This document shows positions 36,632 to 45,956 of a stretch of DNA of 53,523 nucleotides, in pieces. Source of the stretch: Desulfobacteraceae bacterium (lineage in GTDB: Bacteria; Desulfobacterota; Desulfobacteria; Desulfobacterales; Desulfobacteraceae); assembly GCA_024226935.1 (NCBI GenBank), contig JAAELK010000012.1:1-53523 (forward strand). Reading direction: 5' to 3'. The notes beneath the pieces were generated by a model. That model was not told where the DNA came from. It ran no database searches and saw only the letters and a list, made by a program, of their open reading frames with translations. Position numbers and translations under genes: made by a program. Numbering within the stretch: the first letter of the stretch is position 1; every line of letters starts with the position of its first letter.

Positions 36632-37075
36632 ATGGAAAAAGAAACTGATACATTTGAGGTAATAAGTTCCAAAGACAAACTTCATATCCGGTTTTCTTCT
36701 CTGTTGGAATCTATTGATGAGGTGTGTAAAATTGTTACCAGGTTTTTGGAGTTAAACCAGGAGGGGGTCGCTTCCCATATGTTTGCCATTAATCTGGTTT
36801 TGAGGGAAGGGTTGACGAATGCGGTTCGTCACGGAAATAAAACCGACCCGGATAAGCTAGTGGATTTTCAATTGAAAATTGATGGAGAAAAATCCATCGT
36901 TTTTACAATAGCAGATCAAGGAGAGGGGTTTGACTGGAAAAAACAGCAGGGGGCAGCCTTTTTAGAAAATGCGGACCATGGCAGAGGAATGCCCATAATG
37001 GAAACTTATTTTACCCGGTATTCTTATAATGAAAAAGGTAACCTTTTATATTTGGAAAAGGTAATCCTCCCATAA
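36632..37075 (+). CDS. RsbW/SpoIIAB-like anti-sigma serine kinase
   Basis: GHKL-type ATPase of 147 residues. The N-box is LREGLTNAVRHGNKTDP and the G1 box IADQGEGFDW, followed by GRGMPIMETY. It would phosphorylate an anti-sigma-factor antagonist and bind a sigma factor or other target in a partner-switching system, opposed by the preceding PP2C phosphatase. It starts four bases after that gene's stop, which implies cotranslation. Confidence 0.9.
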   Translation: MEKETDTFEVISSKDKLHIRFSSLLESIDEVCKIVTRFLELNQEGVASHMFAINLVLREGLTNAVRHGNKTDPDKLVDFQLKIDGEKSIVFTIADQGEGFDWKKQQGAAFLENADHGRGMPIMETYFTRYSYNEKGNLLYLEKVILP

Positions 37076-37143
37076 ATTATGATTTTAATATAACTCAATA
37101 TGAATCCCGGTCCCGGGATACAGCCATATGAAATAGGAAAAAA

Positions 37144-37836
37144 ATGTCTGGGGAAACCATACTGATTGTAGATGATGAAGAAGATATTCTGGAATTGATT
37201 AAATATAATCTTAAAAATGAAGGATATGTTATTTTAACCGCCATAACAGGTGAACAGGCTATTAAAATAGTTCACGAGCGCCGTCCTGATCTTGTGGTAT
37301 TAGACCTCATGCTGCCTGGGATTGATGGACTTGAGGTGACCAGGTGTTTGAAAAAAAATGATGTCACAATGGATATTCCCATTGTTATGGTCACGGCCAG
37401 GGGGGAAGAATCAGATATTGTGGCAGGCCTTGAACTTGGGGCCAATGATTATATTTCCAAGCCCTTCAGCCCCAGGGAGCTTACCGCAAGAATTGGTGCT
37501 ATTTTAAGAAGACGGCGTAAAACGCTTCCCGGTGAATTTTCCCGGATCAGGCAGGAAGGAGATATGATGATTGACCGGGTCAAGCATGTGGTGGTCATCG
37601 AAGGACAGGTTATTGATCTGACTTTGCTGGAGTTTGATCTACTCTCTTTTCTGGCTGATAAAAAGGGATTGGTGTTTACCCGGGGGCAGATTGTGGATGC
37701 TATCCATGGTGAAAATTATGCGGTAACAAAAAGAAGTATCGATGTTATTATTGTGGGGCTGCGCAAAAAATTAAAAAGTTATTCTTCCCGGATTGAGACC
37801 GTCAGGGGTGTTGGATATCGGTTTAAGGAATCTTAA
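37144..37836 (+). CDS. OmpR/PhoB-family response regulator
   Basis: 230 residues: receiver with DDEED, acceptor Asp54 (VVLDLMLPG) and Lys in ISKPFSP, then a winged-helix DNA-binding domain ending TVRGVGYRFKES. The closest architecture is PhoB, and the kinase 18 bases downstream is PhoR-like, suggesting phosphate-starvation control. No pst/phoU genes are visible to confirm that, so another signal is possible. Confidence 0.93.
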   Translation: MSGETILIVDDEEDILELIKYNLKNEGYVILTAITGEQAIKIVHERRPDLVVLDLMLPGIDGLEVTRCLKKNDVTMDIPIVMVTARGEESDIVAGLELGANDYISKPFSPRELTARIGAILRRRRKTLPGEFSRIRQEGDMMIDRVKHVVVIEGQVIDLTLLEFDLLSFLADKKGLVFTRGQIVDAIHGENYAVTKRSIDVIIVGLRKKLKSYSSRIETVRGVGYRFKES

Positions 37837-37854
37837 TTTTAAAAGTACCAAAAT

Positions 37855-39669
37855 ATGCATAAAAAACGAAAACTCATCTGGCAGATATTTCCTTCCTTTC
37901 TGGTAATCATCCTCATCTCTCTTACCGTTGTGACCTGGTATTCCACTCGATATTTCAAGGCTTTTTTTCTTGGAAATTCGGAAAAAGAACTGACTGTCCA
38001 GACAAAATTGTTGCAAAATAAATTTGCTCCTGTCCTCAGGGAGGGCAGAGGATCTATTTACCGGATTGATGATTTGTGTAAAAAGATCGGAAAAAGCGTT
38101 CAGACACGGGTTACCATTGTTTTGCCTTCGGGGGTGGTGGCGGGAGATTCCTCTGGTCGGATTGAGAACATGGGAAATCATTTGACCCGTCCTGAAATAC
38201 AGGGGGCTCTGGAGGGCAAAAAGGGTATCTCCACCCGTTATAGTTCAACTCTGGGTCAGCATATGATGTATATTGCTTTGCCTGTGACCCGGTATGACCA
38301 GGGAAAACCAGGGATAAACCAGAAAAATCAGGTTATTGCCGTTGTCAGGGCGGCGGTATCCATATCCGATATAGATAAAAAAATTACAGTCGTGTGGAAT
38401 AATATCATGCTGGTCCTCTTTTTCACCCTTATTGCGGCTGTCATTGCCAGTTTTTATGTGGCAAGGCGGATTACAAGGCCTGTGGAGCGAATGAGAAAAG
38501 AGGTTATTGAGTTTGCCAAGGGAAATCTGGATAATAGATTGACGCCTCCAGATACAGAAGAGTTATCGCAACTGGCCCGGGCAATGAACAAAATGGCCGC
38601 AAAGCTGGATAAAAAAATTCTGGATTTTAAGAACAGGAGCCATGAACTTGAGGCGGTCCACGCAAGTATGCAAGAGGGGGTGATTGCCGTTGATAACCAT
38701 GAGCAGATCATCACTGTTAACGCGGCGGCGGCAAGAATATTTGATTTTTCAGCCTCGGTATTAAAGAAAAAAAATATTTTGGATCTATCCATAAATTACG
38801 AGCTTCGAATTTTTATCCTGAAAGCATTATCCACCCATGAACCGGTGGAAGATGACATTTTGATTAAAGGGGAGGGGGCCATAATTTTGAATATCCATTC
38901 AACCGCTCTCTATGATACCCTGGAAAAAAGGATGGGAACCCTGATTATCTTCCATGATATTACCCGTATCCGCCGCCTTGAAAGGATGCACAAGGAGTTT
39001 GCCGCCAATGTTTCCCATGAATTGAAAACTCCTTTAACCACCATCAAGGGTTTTATTGAAACCCTCCAGCAGATGCTGGCAGACAATCAAACCCAAAAAT
39101 CTGAAATTTTTTTAAAAATCATCGAAAAGAATGTTAACAGGATGGTTGAGTTGATCAATGACCTTCTGGCATTGTCTCGGTTGGAACGCCTTGAGGGAAC
39201 AGCGATCTCCTTTGAACCTTATCCTTTGGCAACGATTTTGGAGGAAGCTTTTTATTCCTGCCAATCCCAGGCAACAAAAAAAAATATCCAAATTGATTAT
39301 ACCTGTCCTGAAAATATCTACGCCATGGTTGATCCCATTCTCATGGAACAGGCCATATTCAATCTGGTTGATAATGCCGTTAAGTATAATCCTGAAACCA
39401 CAAAGATCAATATTCGTGCTGTTTGCCAGAAGGGGCTGGCGATTATTGAGGTCCGGGATTCCGGAGTCGGTATAGCCAAAAAACATCTGCCCAAGATATT
39501 TAACCGCTTTTACCGGGTGGACAAGGGCAGAAGCCGAAATGAAGGGGGCACTGGTTTAGGCCTTGCCATCGTCAAACATATTGTTCACTATCACAACGGC
39601 AAGATTGTGGTGGAAAGTAAGAAGGGTCAGGGTACATTGTTCAGGATTTATATTCCTCTGTCAACCTAG
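37855..39669 (+). CDS. PhoR-like membrane sensor histidine kinase
   Basis: 604 residues. Two membrane segments (about 14-34 and 180-202) enclose a periplasmic sensor domain of about 145 residues. HAMP (about 203-255), PAS (about 265-375), HisKA with phospho-His388 (NVSHELKTPLTTIKG) and HATPase with DSGVGIA and GGTGLGLAIVKHI follow. The domain order and the preceding PhoB-like gene make it the cognate kinase. The ribosome site is weak, so translation may be coupled to the regulator. Confidence 0.93.
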   Translation: MHKKRKLIWQIFPSFLVIILISLTVVTWYSTRYFKAFFLGNSEKELTVQTKLLQNKFAPVLREGRGSIYRIDDLCKKIGKSVQTRVTIVLPSGVVAGDSSGRIENMGNHLTRPEIQGALEGKKGISTRYSSTLGQHMMYIALPVTRYDQGKPGINQKNQVIAVVRAAVSISDIDKKITVVWNNIMLVLFFTLIAAVIASFYVARRITRPVERMRKEVIEFAKGNLDNRLTPPDTEELSQLARAMNKMAAKLDKKILDFKNRSHELEAVHASMQEGVIAVDNHEQIITVNAAAARIFDFSASVLKKKNILDLSINYELRIFILKALSTHEPVEDDILIKGEGAIILNIHSTALYDTLEKRMGTLIIFHDITRIRRLERMHKEFAANVSHELKTPLTTIKGFIETLQQMLADNQTQKSEIFLKIIEKNVNRMVELINDLLALSRLERLEGTAISFEPYPLATILEEAFYSCQSQATKKNIQIDYTCPENIYAMVDPILMEQAIFNLVDNAVKYNPETTKINIRAVCQKGLAIIEVRDSGVGIAKKHLPKIFNRFYRVDKGRSRNEGGTGLGLAIVKHIVHYHNGKIVVESKKGQGTLFRIYIPLST

Positions 39670-40174
39670 CTAGTCCTCAAGTTTTTTGTCCAGTGGAGGG
39701 CAGGTTGCCTTACAAAGCGGCGGATTTTGGATAGTTTGTACAAATTCTTAACGAAGCGGAACGTTAAGAACAGCAAACTGTTTGAGGACATACTTGCCCG
39801 GAGTTTTTGCTGTTTAGTGCAGCAAATTTAAAAAGTTGTAAAACTAATCCAAGTCCAGAGCGTGTAATGTAGCTTGACCAGAACGGGTCTTAGCTATTTT
39901 TGTCCTTCATTTTTAAATGATGCTTTTTTCGGATTAAGTGTGACCGAGAATTGTTGTCTCAGTTTAAATGAATTTGTTTTTTTAAACTATAGATCGTATA
40001 CTGATCTTTATTTGAATCAATTTCAATCCAATAATCTGCATTGGGAATATAATTTTTAATTAAATTTTGATATATGGGATATTTTCCAGCGGCTGCCTGT
40101 GCTTAAAGCCCATTATTCTGAGAGTCTTGATCCATTTCATGTGAAGGATGCTGAATAATAAAAGGAGATCGACC
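39670..40174. other. Intergenic region without a convincing gene
   Basis: 505 bases between the PhoR-like and chemoreceptor genes. The first part carries the inverted-repeat element described separately. The rest is AT-rich; a 61-codon frame at 39874 has no ribosome site or recognisable sequence. Good AAAGGAG site just before the ATG at 40175. Confidence 0.5.
39673..39789. repeat. MITE/REP-like element with nested inverted repeats
   Basis: A 117-base unit bounded by GTCCTCAA (39673-39680) and its exact complement TTGAGGAC (39782-39789). Inside is a perfect 9-bp stem TTCTTAACG/CGTTAAGAA around AAGCGGAA (39745-39770). It has no coding capacity. Terminal plus internal symmetry suggests a small non-autonomous mobile element or structured repeat. 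No second copy was noticed in this window. Confidence 0.5.
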
Positions 40175-41593
40175 ATGACCATGCAACAAAAAATTATGGG
40201 TCCGGTTATCATATGTTCTTTGCTGGTACTGGGCATGTTTCTTGTTACCTTGTATGCCACATCCAATCAAAAGGATGATGGGCTGCTCATCAACTTGGCC
40301 GGTCGCCAGCGGATGCTGTCCCAGAAAATTACCAAAGAATTTCTGATGTTCACTGAAAAATCCCGGCAAAGCAAGAGTCTTGATAAAGTATCCGCCGACC
40401 GGGTCAGGGCTAGCATTCAGGTTTTTGATATGACTTTAAAGGCTTTGATCCATGGTGGAGAGGCACCCCTTGATTTGGATCTTGCTAAAACCAGGTTCAG
40501 ACTATGTCCCAGGGCCCAAGAACCTGCATTGTCTCAACTTCAACTGGTGAATAAACAATGGCTGGTGTTTACCAGAAATATGGAGTTGATCCTTGAAGGA
40601 AAGGACAAAGACAAGACCCTGACCCAGTGGATATTGTCCAATAATGTGCCCCTTTTAAAAGAAATGAACAGGGCTGTGGTTATGATGCAAAGGCAGTCTG
40701 AAGCAAAAATTAGTACATTGTTGATCACACAACTGGCAGCCGTAGGCATCGGGTTTATCGTGATCATAGCATCAATATTTATAATTATGCGTATCGGTAG
40801 AACCCTCAATGAAATTACCTTAAGTCTGAATTCAGGTGCCAACCAGGTTAATGACGGGTCTGATGCTATTGCCTCGTCCAGCACTTTTCTGGCTGATGGT
40901 GCCTCTTCCCAGGCGGCTTCCATTGAAGAAACTTCATCTACATTAACCGAGCTTGCATCCATGACAGATAATAATGCCCAGAATGCAAAACAAACCAATG
41001 TCTTGATGCAGGATGTTGAAGCTGTTGTGACATCTACCAATACTTCCATGGAAAATTTTACCGCATCCATGGAAGATATTATAAATGCCAGCAAGGAAAC
41101 TTCTAATATTATTAAAACCATTGACGAGATTGCCTTCCAGACTAATCTTTTAGCCCTGAATGCTGCGGTTGAGGCAGCCCGGGCAGGAGAAGTCGGTGCG
41201 GGGTTTGCTGTGGTAGCAGATGAGGTGAGAAGCCTTGCCATGCGGGCGGCAAAAGCAGCAAAAAATACATCTGGCCTCATTGAACAGACCATTCAGAACG
41301 TAGATCATGGTGGAAAATTGCTGGCTTCGGTTAATGAGGAATTTGGCAAAGTTCTTGGTAAAACCAAGGAAGCAGTGTCCAGAATTGCCGAGATTGCTTC
41401 GGCTTCGGAACAGCAGTCAGAAGGGATTACACAGATTACCAATGCCGTATGTGAGCTGGATGATGTGGTTCAGAAAAATGCGGCTACAGCGGAAGAATCT
41501 GCCAGTGCTTCCGAAGAGATGAGTGCCCAGGCCATGCAGCTTAAAAAAATCGTAAACGATATTGTGGCTTTGACAGGCTCTAGAACCCAGTGA
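40175..41593 (+). CDS. Methyl-accepting chemotaxis protein with PilJ-type (NIT-like) sensor
   Basis: Chemoreceptor of 472 residues. Membrane segments lie at about 8-28 and 185-207 and enclose a helical PilJ/type-IV-pili-MCP sensor with the typical LINLAGRQRMLSQKI start. The cytoplasmic part lacks a clear HAMP and goes directly into the signalling coiled coil, with the conserved tip DEIAFQTNLLALNAAVEAARAGE (abbreviated here as its core EIAFQTNLLALNAAVE). The ATG at 40175 was chosen for its AAAGGAG site; the frame opens nine codons earlier. A possible substrate of the CheR at 10232. Ligand unknown. Confidence 0.93.
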   Translation: MTMQQKIMGPVIICSLLVLGMFLVTLYATSNQKDDGLLINLAGRQRMLSQKITKEFLMFTEKSRQSKSLDKVSADRVRASIQVFDMTLKALIHGGEAPLDLDLAKTRFRLCPRAQEPALSQLQLVNKQWLVFTRNMELILEGKDKDKTLTQWILSNNVPLLKEMNRAVVMMQRQSEAKISTLLITQLAAVGIGFIVIIASIFIIMRIGRTLNEITLSLNSGANQVNDGSDAIASSSTFLADGASSQAASIEETSSTLTELASMTDNNAQNAKQTNVLMQDVEAVVTSTNTSMENFTASMEDIINASKETSNIIKTIDEIAFQTNLLALNAAVEAARAGEVGAGFAVVADEVRSLAMRAAKAAKNTSGLIEQTIQNVDHGGKLLASVNEEFGKVLGKTKEAVSRIAEIASASEQQSEGITQITNAVCELDDVVQKNAATAEESASASEEMSAQAMQLKKIVNDIVALTGSRTQ

Positions 41594-41741
41594 ACCCCAT
41601 GAATGGATAGAATATAGTTATTTTTGAAGACAAGATTGTTCCATGGACATTCCCGGGGAATTGTCTAAAAAAACAAAGTTTAAAAAGGGTTGGCATTTTA
41701 TCTGTCAACAATTTGTTTCAGGCTTTGCAAGTTCCTCTTTT

Positions 41742-42581
41742 CTATCCATAAAGGGCCAGGGCATTTTTACCCAAAACCTGTGCTTTATGGGCAGCTGTCA
41801 TGCTTGACTTGTCCATGTCTTTATAATACCTGTCCGGTGTGAGCATGGGAAAATCCGTGCCGAAAAGAACCTTGTCGATGACACCGGCCTGTACGGCCAT
41901 GTCATAGATTTCAGGATCATAGAGAAATACTGATGCTGCTGTATCATACCAGATGTTTTTCAGGTTTTCTTTTACTTGTTTTTTCATGACATGGTAGAAA
42001 AAAATTCCCCCTCCCCAATGGGCCAGGATAATTTTGTTATGGGGAAAGGTGCGGGTTAAAGTATCGATCTGTTCCAGGGTCACCGGGGTTTTTCCAGGGT
42101 ATGGATATCCTAGGGGTTCATTGGTGTGGATCATACAAGGAAGATTTCCATGGGAGCGCAGGGCCTCCATGACAGGTTCTAAAAGCGTGAGGGCTGTTTG
42201 ATCGATACCGGAAAGATAAAAGGCCAGTTCTCCCACCCCACAAAGGCCTCCATCCATGCAGCGGATTGCCTCATCGGCAGCACCTTTCCAGGATAGATCA
42301 AAACAGGCAAGTCCTTTGATTCTATCTGGATATGCTTGGACGGCTTCAAGGATATAATCGTTATTTTTTCTGGCCAGGTCCGGGTTTTTCCAGGGAAATC
42401 CACTGGTAACACAAATATCCACCCTGTGGGTATCCATGGTTTCAATTAGTTCACAAATTGTTGCAATTTTTGCCCTGGGTGAGTTATAGAGCAGTTTGAA
42501 TTCAGGTTCGTTATCAAAAAACAGGGATCTGTCGTTTTTTATCTGTTCCGGAAAAAGATGGGTATGGGAATCAATTATCAT
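41742..42581 (-). CDS. Amidohydrolase-2 family metal-dependent hydrolase
   Basis: 279-residue TIM-barrel hydrolase or decarboxylase of the amidohydrolase-related family. Metal-binding and catalytic residues are in DSHTHLF (HxH near the N-terminus), CMIHTNEP, LAHWGGG and GTDFPML (late Asp). The substrate cannot be read; relatives act on cyclic amides, lactones or aromatic acids. It stands alone, divergent from the met8-like gene. Confidence 0.87.
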   Translation of the reverse strand: MIIDSHTHLFPEQIKNDRSLFFDNEPEFKLLYNSPRAKIATICELIETMDTHRVDICVTSGFPWKNPDLARKNNDYILEAVQAYPDRIKGLACFDLSWKGAADEAIRCMDGGLCGVGELAFYLSGIDQTALTLLEPVMEALRSHGNLPCMIHTNEPLGYPYPGKTPVTLEQIDTLTRTFPHNKIILAHWGGGIFFYHVMKKQVKENLKNIWYDTAASVFLYDPEIYDMAVQAGVIDKVLFGTDFPMLTPDRYYKDMDKSSMTAAHKAQVLGKNALALYG

Positions 42582-42688
42582 GGCGGTGCATCCTCAAAAG
42601 AATGGGGTGAATAGATATTGAAAAATTATAGACGGCAATATATACTAAACTCTTTATTTAAACAAGGTAAGCAGTTTAAGGATATGGT

Positions 42689-43351
42689 ATGAAATATTAC
42701 CCCGTTTTTCTGGATGTGAAGGATCGTGACTGCCTGGTTGTGGGTGGGGGAAAAGTTGGTACCCGGAAAGCCCTGGGACTGTCCCGGGCAGGGGCCAGGG
42801 TCCGGGTGATCAGTAAAACCTTTTCCCCTGGGCTTGAAGCTGTGGAAAAAACCGGTATTTTTCTGGATTGTAAACCCTATGAAACTTTGGATCTGGAAAA
42901 TATTTTTTTGGTTTTTGCTGCCACGGACAACAGGGAACTGAATTTACGGATTCAAGAAGATGCAAAAAAACAAAAGCTCTTGTGCAATATTGCCGATGTT
43001 CCCGTCGAGTCGGATTTTATCCTTCCTTCTGTTATAACGCGGGGGGATCTTGTGTGCGCTGTTTCCACATCCGGGACAAGTCCTGCTCTTGCCAAAAAAA
43101 TCCGCAAGGATCTTGAACATATGTTTGGCCCTGAATATGGGCAATTTCTTTTGCTCATGGGCAATATTCGGAAAAAGTTACTGGAGGAGGGCCATGACCC
43201 CGACTCCCATAAAAAAATCTTCACTGCCCTGGTTGAAAAAAATTTACCTGGTATGATCGCTGCCGGAGATGAAACCGGGATAAACTCGATTTTAGCTCAA
43301 TTGCTTGGCCGGGGGTACGTTTATCAAAGTCTTGTGTCACAGGAGCAATAA
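42689..43351 (+). CDS. Precorrin-2 dehydrogenase (Met8/CysG N-terminal type)
   Basis: NAD-dependent enzyme oxidising precorrin-2 to sirohydrochlorin, in siroheme, cobalamin and alternative heme synthesis. The Rossmann motif VVGGGKVGTRKA is followed by FAATDNRELN and the dimerisation/catalytic region CNIADVPVESDFILPSV with the conserved Asp. Length 220 residues; it lacks the CysG C-terminal methyltransferase. Its stop abuts the next start. With hemX and hemA it forms the conserved tetrapyrrole operon of deltaproteobacteria. Confidence 0.92.
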   Translation: MKYYPVFLDVKDRDCLVVGGGKVGTRKALGLSRAGARVRVISKTFSPGLEAVEKTGIFLDCKPYETLDLENIFLVFAATDNRELNLRIQEDAKKQKLLCNIADVPVESDFILPSVITRGDLVCAVSTSGTSPALAKKIRKDLEHMFGPEYGQFLLLMGNIRKKLLEEGHDPDSHKKIFTALVEKNLPGMIAAGDETGINSILAQLLGRGYVYQSLVSQEQ

Positions 43352-44194
43352 ATGCAATTACAATTGGTCAGTATCGGTAGTGTCATGTTGCAAATAGCTA
43401 CTTTATTGTATCTTTTCAGTATGGCAGGATATCTGTGTTTTTTGTTTGTTCAAAAGGACAGAATTCAGAAAATTTCTTTTTCCCTGGTGGCGATAGCCGT
43501 TGGAGTTCATTTTTTCAGCATAGTCGTTACGGGGTTTGCGGCAAAAGATCTGCCGGTGCAAAACATGGTGCAAAGTCTTTCTCTGGCGGCCCTTGCCTTT
43601 GGCTGCATGTTTTTATACTTTCAGTATAGATTTAATCTTAAAATTCTGGGTCTTTTTGCTTCCATCTTTTTGTCCATTCTTATGCTGGTGGTGATGTTGA
43701 TTCCTGACACTCCTGTTGCTTCCAATGAGATTTTAAGGGGATTTTGGTTTATTGCCCACATAGTCCTGATTTTTACCGGGGATGCTGCCCTGGGTCTTGC
43801 CTGTGGTGCTGGAATTCTTTATCTGCTCCAGGAACAGGGAATCAAGGCCAAAACTCCGGGTTTTTTCTTTAAGCGCCTGCCTTCCCTGGATTTTCTGGAT
43901 GATGTCAGTTATACCTGTATCACCACAGGCTTTACCCTGCTGACTTTTGGGTTGGTTACAGGATTTATCTACGCAAAAACTGTATGGGGGCGGTTTTGGA
44001 GTTGGGATTTTAAAGAGGTGTTTTCCATTGGCACTTGGCTGGTTTATGCGGCCCTGCTGCATTTTCGTTTCCATGCCGGGTGGCGGGGCCGCAAATCTGC
44101 CATCATGACAATTATAGGATTTGTGATTATTATTTTTACCTTTCTGGGAGTCAATATTTTTCTGGGCGGGCATCACCAGGAATTTACCAAATAG
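43352..44194 (+). CDS. HemX/CcsA-like membrane protein
   Basis: Polytopic inner-membrane protein with about eight hydrophobic segments in 280 residues. It has the cytochrome-c-assembly (CcsA/ResC) family WxWD-type block FWSWDFKEVFSIGTWLVY and conserved His on the membrane faces. Proteins of this type next to hemA are usually called HemX and are thought to affect HemA level or heme handling. It directly follows the Met8-like gene (ribosome site AGGAG) and lies 10 bases before hemA. Exact role not settled. Confidence 0.85.
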   Translation: MQLQLVSIGSVMLQIATLLYLFSMAGYLCFLFVQKDRIQKISFSLVAIAVGVHFFSIVVTGFAAKDLPVQNMVQSLSLAALAFGCMFLYFQYRFNLKILGLFASIFLSILMLVVMLIPDTPVASNEILRGFWFIAHIVLIFTGDAALGLACGAGILYLLQEQGIKAKTPGFFFKRLPSLDFLDDVSYTCITTGFTLLTFGLVTGFIYAKTVWGRFWSWDFKEVFSIGTWLVYAALLHFRFHAGWRGRKSAIMTIIGFVIIIFTFLGVNIFLGGHHQEFTK

Positions 44195-44204
44195 CGAAAG
44201 AACC

Positions 44205-45485
44205 ATGTCAAATATTTTTTTAATCGGTGCAAATCATAAAACAGCTCCTGTGGAACTCCGGGAAAAATTGTCCTTCACTGCCGAGGAAATCCTTGGGGCT
44301 TTGGAGTATTTAAAAACCGCCCCCCATATAAAAGAAGGTCTTGTTTTTTCAACCTGTAACCGGATGGAAATCTTGTATATACCGGAAGCAGGCGACCAGG
44401 TTGAAGCCATGATTCAATTTATTTCCCAGCATAAAAAGATCGCAGTTTCTGAGTTTCGGTCTGCCCTGTACATCCATGAGGGAGATGAGGCCATAAGGCA
44501 TTTGTTCCAGGTGTCTTCCAGTTTGGATTCCATGATGGTGGGTGAACCCCAGATTTTGGGTCAGATCAAGAAGGCCTATGTTGTTGCTTTGGAAGAGGGG
44601 GCTTCCGGTGTCCTGCTTAATCGGATGATGCATAAAGCCTTTTCCGTTGCCAAACGGGTCAGAAAAGAGACTGGTATCGGAGATAATGCGGTTTCTATTT
44701 CCTATGCAGCCATAGAACTTGCCAATAAGATTTTCGGTGATCTTTCCAGCAAAAGTGTGATGCTGCTAGGAGCTGGAGAAATGGCGGAACTGGCGGTTGA
44801 ACATTTGATGTCACATAATGTTAAACAGATTATTGTGGCCAACCGAACCTTTAAAAATGCCCTTGCTCTTGCCCAAAAATTCAAGGGTCAGGCTATCCAG
44901 TTTGAAGAAAGGGAGGAGGCTCTTAAAGATGTAGATATTATTATCAGTTCAACCGGAGCTAGGGAGTATGTTCTTACCCAGATTCAGGTAAAACGAGCCA
45001 TGAAAAAAAGACACCATAATACTATCTTTTTTATCGATATTGCCGTGCCGAGGGATATCGATCCTAAAATCAATAAGGTGTCCAATGCCTATGTCTATGA
45101 TATTGATGATTTAAAGAGCATCGTTGAAACCAATATTGCCCAACGGGAACAGGAGACCATCAAGGCTGCGCGATTTGTAGAGGAAGGCGTGTTGACCTTT
45201 AGAAAATGGATGGACAGCCTTTCCATCGTGCCCACCATTAAGTCCATTAATGATAAGATGACCACCATCGTGGAAATGGAATTTAATAAGACCATTTCTT
45301 CTTTGACTCATCTGTCCTGTGAGGATATAGAAGCCGTCAGACGTATGACCCAGGCAATTGCAACACGGACCATTCATGACCCCATTCGATTTTTACGAAA
45401 TACCGGGGATCACAGGGATGATTCTTTATATTTGAATGTAACCCGGCAATTGTTTGGTTTGGATATTCCCGAGAAGGACGGTTAG
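44205..45485 (+). CDS. hemA: Glutamyl-tRNA reductase (HemA)
   Basis: Reduces glutamyl-tRNA to glutamate-1-semialdehyde, first committed step of C5 tetrapyrrole synthesis. Signatures are NHKTAPVELREKL, catalytic Cys51 in STCNRMEIL, MVGEPQILGQIK and the NADPH motif LLGAGEMAELAV; the C-terminal dimerisation helix (from about 330) includes RMTQAIATRTIHDPIRFL. The 426 residues match the family. It is third in the met8-hemX-hemA operon. Confidence 0.97.
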   Translation: MSNIFLIGANHKTAPVELREKLSFTAEEILGALEYLKTAPHIKEGLVFSTCNRMEILYIPEAGDQVEAMIQFISQHKKIAVSEFRSALYIHEGDEAIRHLFQVSSSLDSMMVGEPQILGQIKKAYVVALEEGASGVLLNRMMHKAFSVAKRVRKETGIGDNAVSISYAAIELANKIFGDLSSKSVMLLGAGEMAELAVEHLMSHNVKQIIVANRTFKNALALAQKFKGQAIQFEEREEALKDVDIIISSTGAREYVLTQIQVKRAMKKRHHNTIFFIDIAVPRDIDPKINKVSNAYVYDIDDLKSIVETNIAQREQETIKAARFVEEGVLTFRKWMDSLSIVPTIKSINDKMTTIVEMEFNKTISSLTHLSCEDIEAVRRMTQAIATRTIHDPIRFLRNTGDHRDDSLYLNVTRQLFGLDIPEKDG

Positions 45486-45573
45486 AGTGTATTAAATTCT
45501 TTACTTTTTTAACAAAGATGGTATAATAAATGTTTCTGACGTTCTAAGGACCTTTAAATGAAGGACGGTGATC

Positions 45574-45936
45574 ATGAAAAAACGAGATTTGGACTTTTTT
45601 AAAAATTTTTTGACCGATAGGCTTGCTGAGCTTGTTTCCCATGCCGATGGTACTGTAACCGGGATGACAAAGCCCAAGGAAAATTTTGCTGATCCCACGG
45701 ACCGTGCATCCCATGAAGCAGAGAGAAGTTTTGAATTACGTATTCGGGACAGGGAACACAAATTGATTAAAAAGATTAAGAAGACATTGATTCGAATTGA
45801 AAATGGTACCTTTGGTCGATGTGATACCTGCGAGGAAGACATCTCCCTTGAAAGACTTAAGGCAAGGCCGGTTACTACTCAGTGTATTGATTGCAAAACC
45901 CGTGAAGAGGATTTGGAGAAAGCACTTGGAATATAG
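45574..45936 (+). CDS. dksA: DksA RNA-polymerase-binding transcription factor
   Basis: 120 residues: a coiled coil, then a four-Cys zinc finger (CDTCEEDI...TTQCIDCKT). The coiled-coil tip FADPTDRAS keeps the two Asp that act in the polymerase secondary channel, and the following ERSFELRIRDREHKLIKKI block is very close to classical DksA. It works with ppGpp to control rRNA and amino-acid promoters. The ATG at 45574 has AAGGA at the right distance; an in-frame GTG two codons upstream is less likely. Confidence 0.92.
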   Translation: MKKRDLDFFKNFLTDRLAELVSHADGTVTGMTKPKENFADPTDRASHEAERSFELRIRDREHKLIKKIKKTLIRIENGTFGRCDTCEEDISLERLKARPVTTQCIDCKTREEDLEKALGI

Positions 45937-45956
45937 TAGGTGGTTTTAAGTTCGTT

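Noticed and set aside
39690-39720. Possible c-di-GMP (GEMM) riboswitch fragment, from ACAAAGCGGCGG
   Set aside because: The flanking conserved GEMM segments are missing and the bases belong to the inverted-repeat element.
39874-40059. 61-codon open frame between the PhoR-like and chemoreceptor genes
   Set aside because: No ribosome site, no recognisable domain, low-complexity hydrophobic and Asn-rich content; likely chance.
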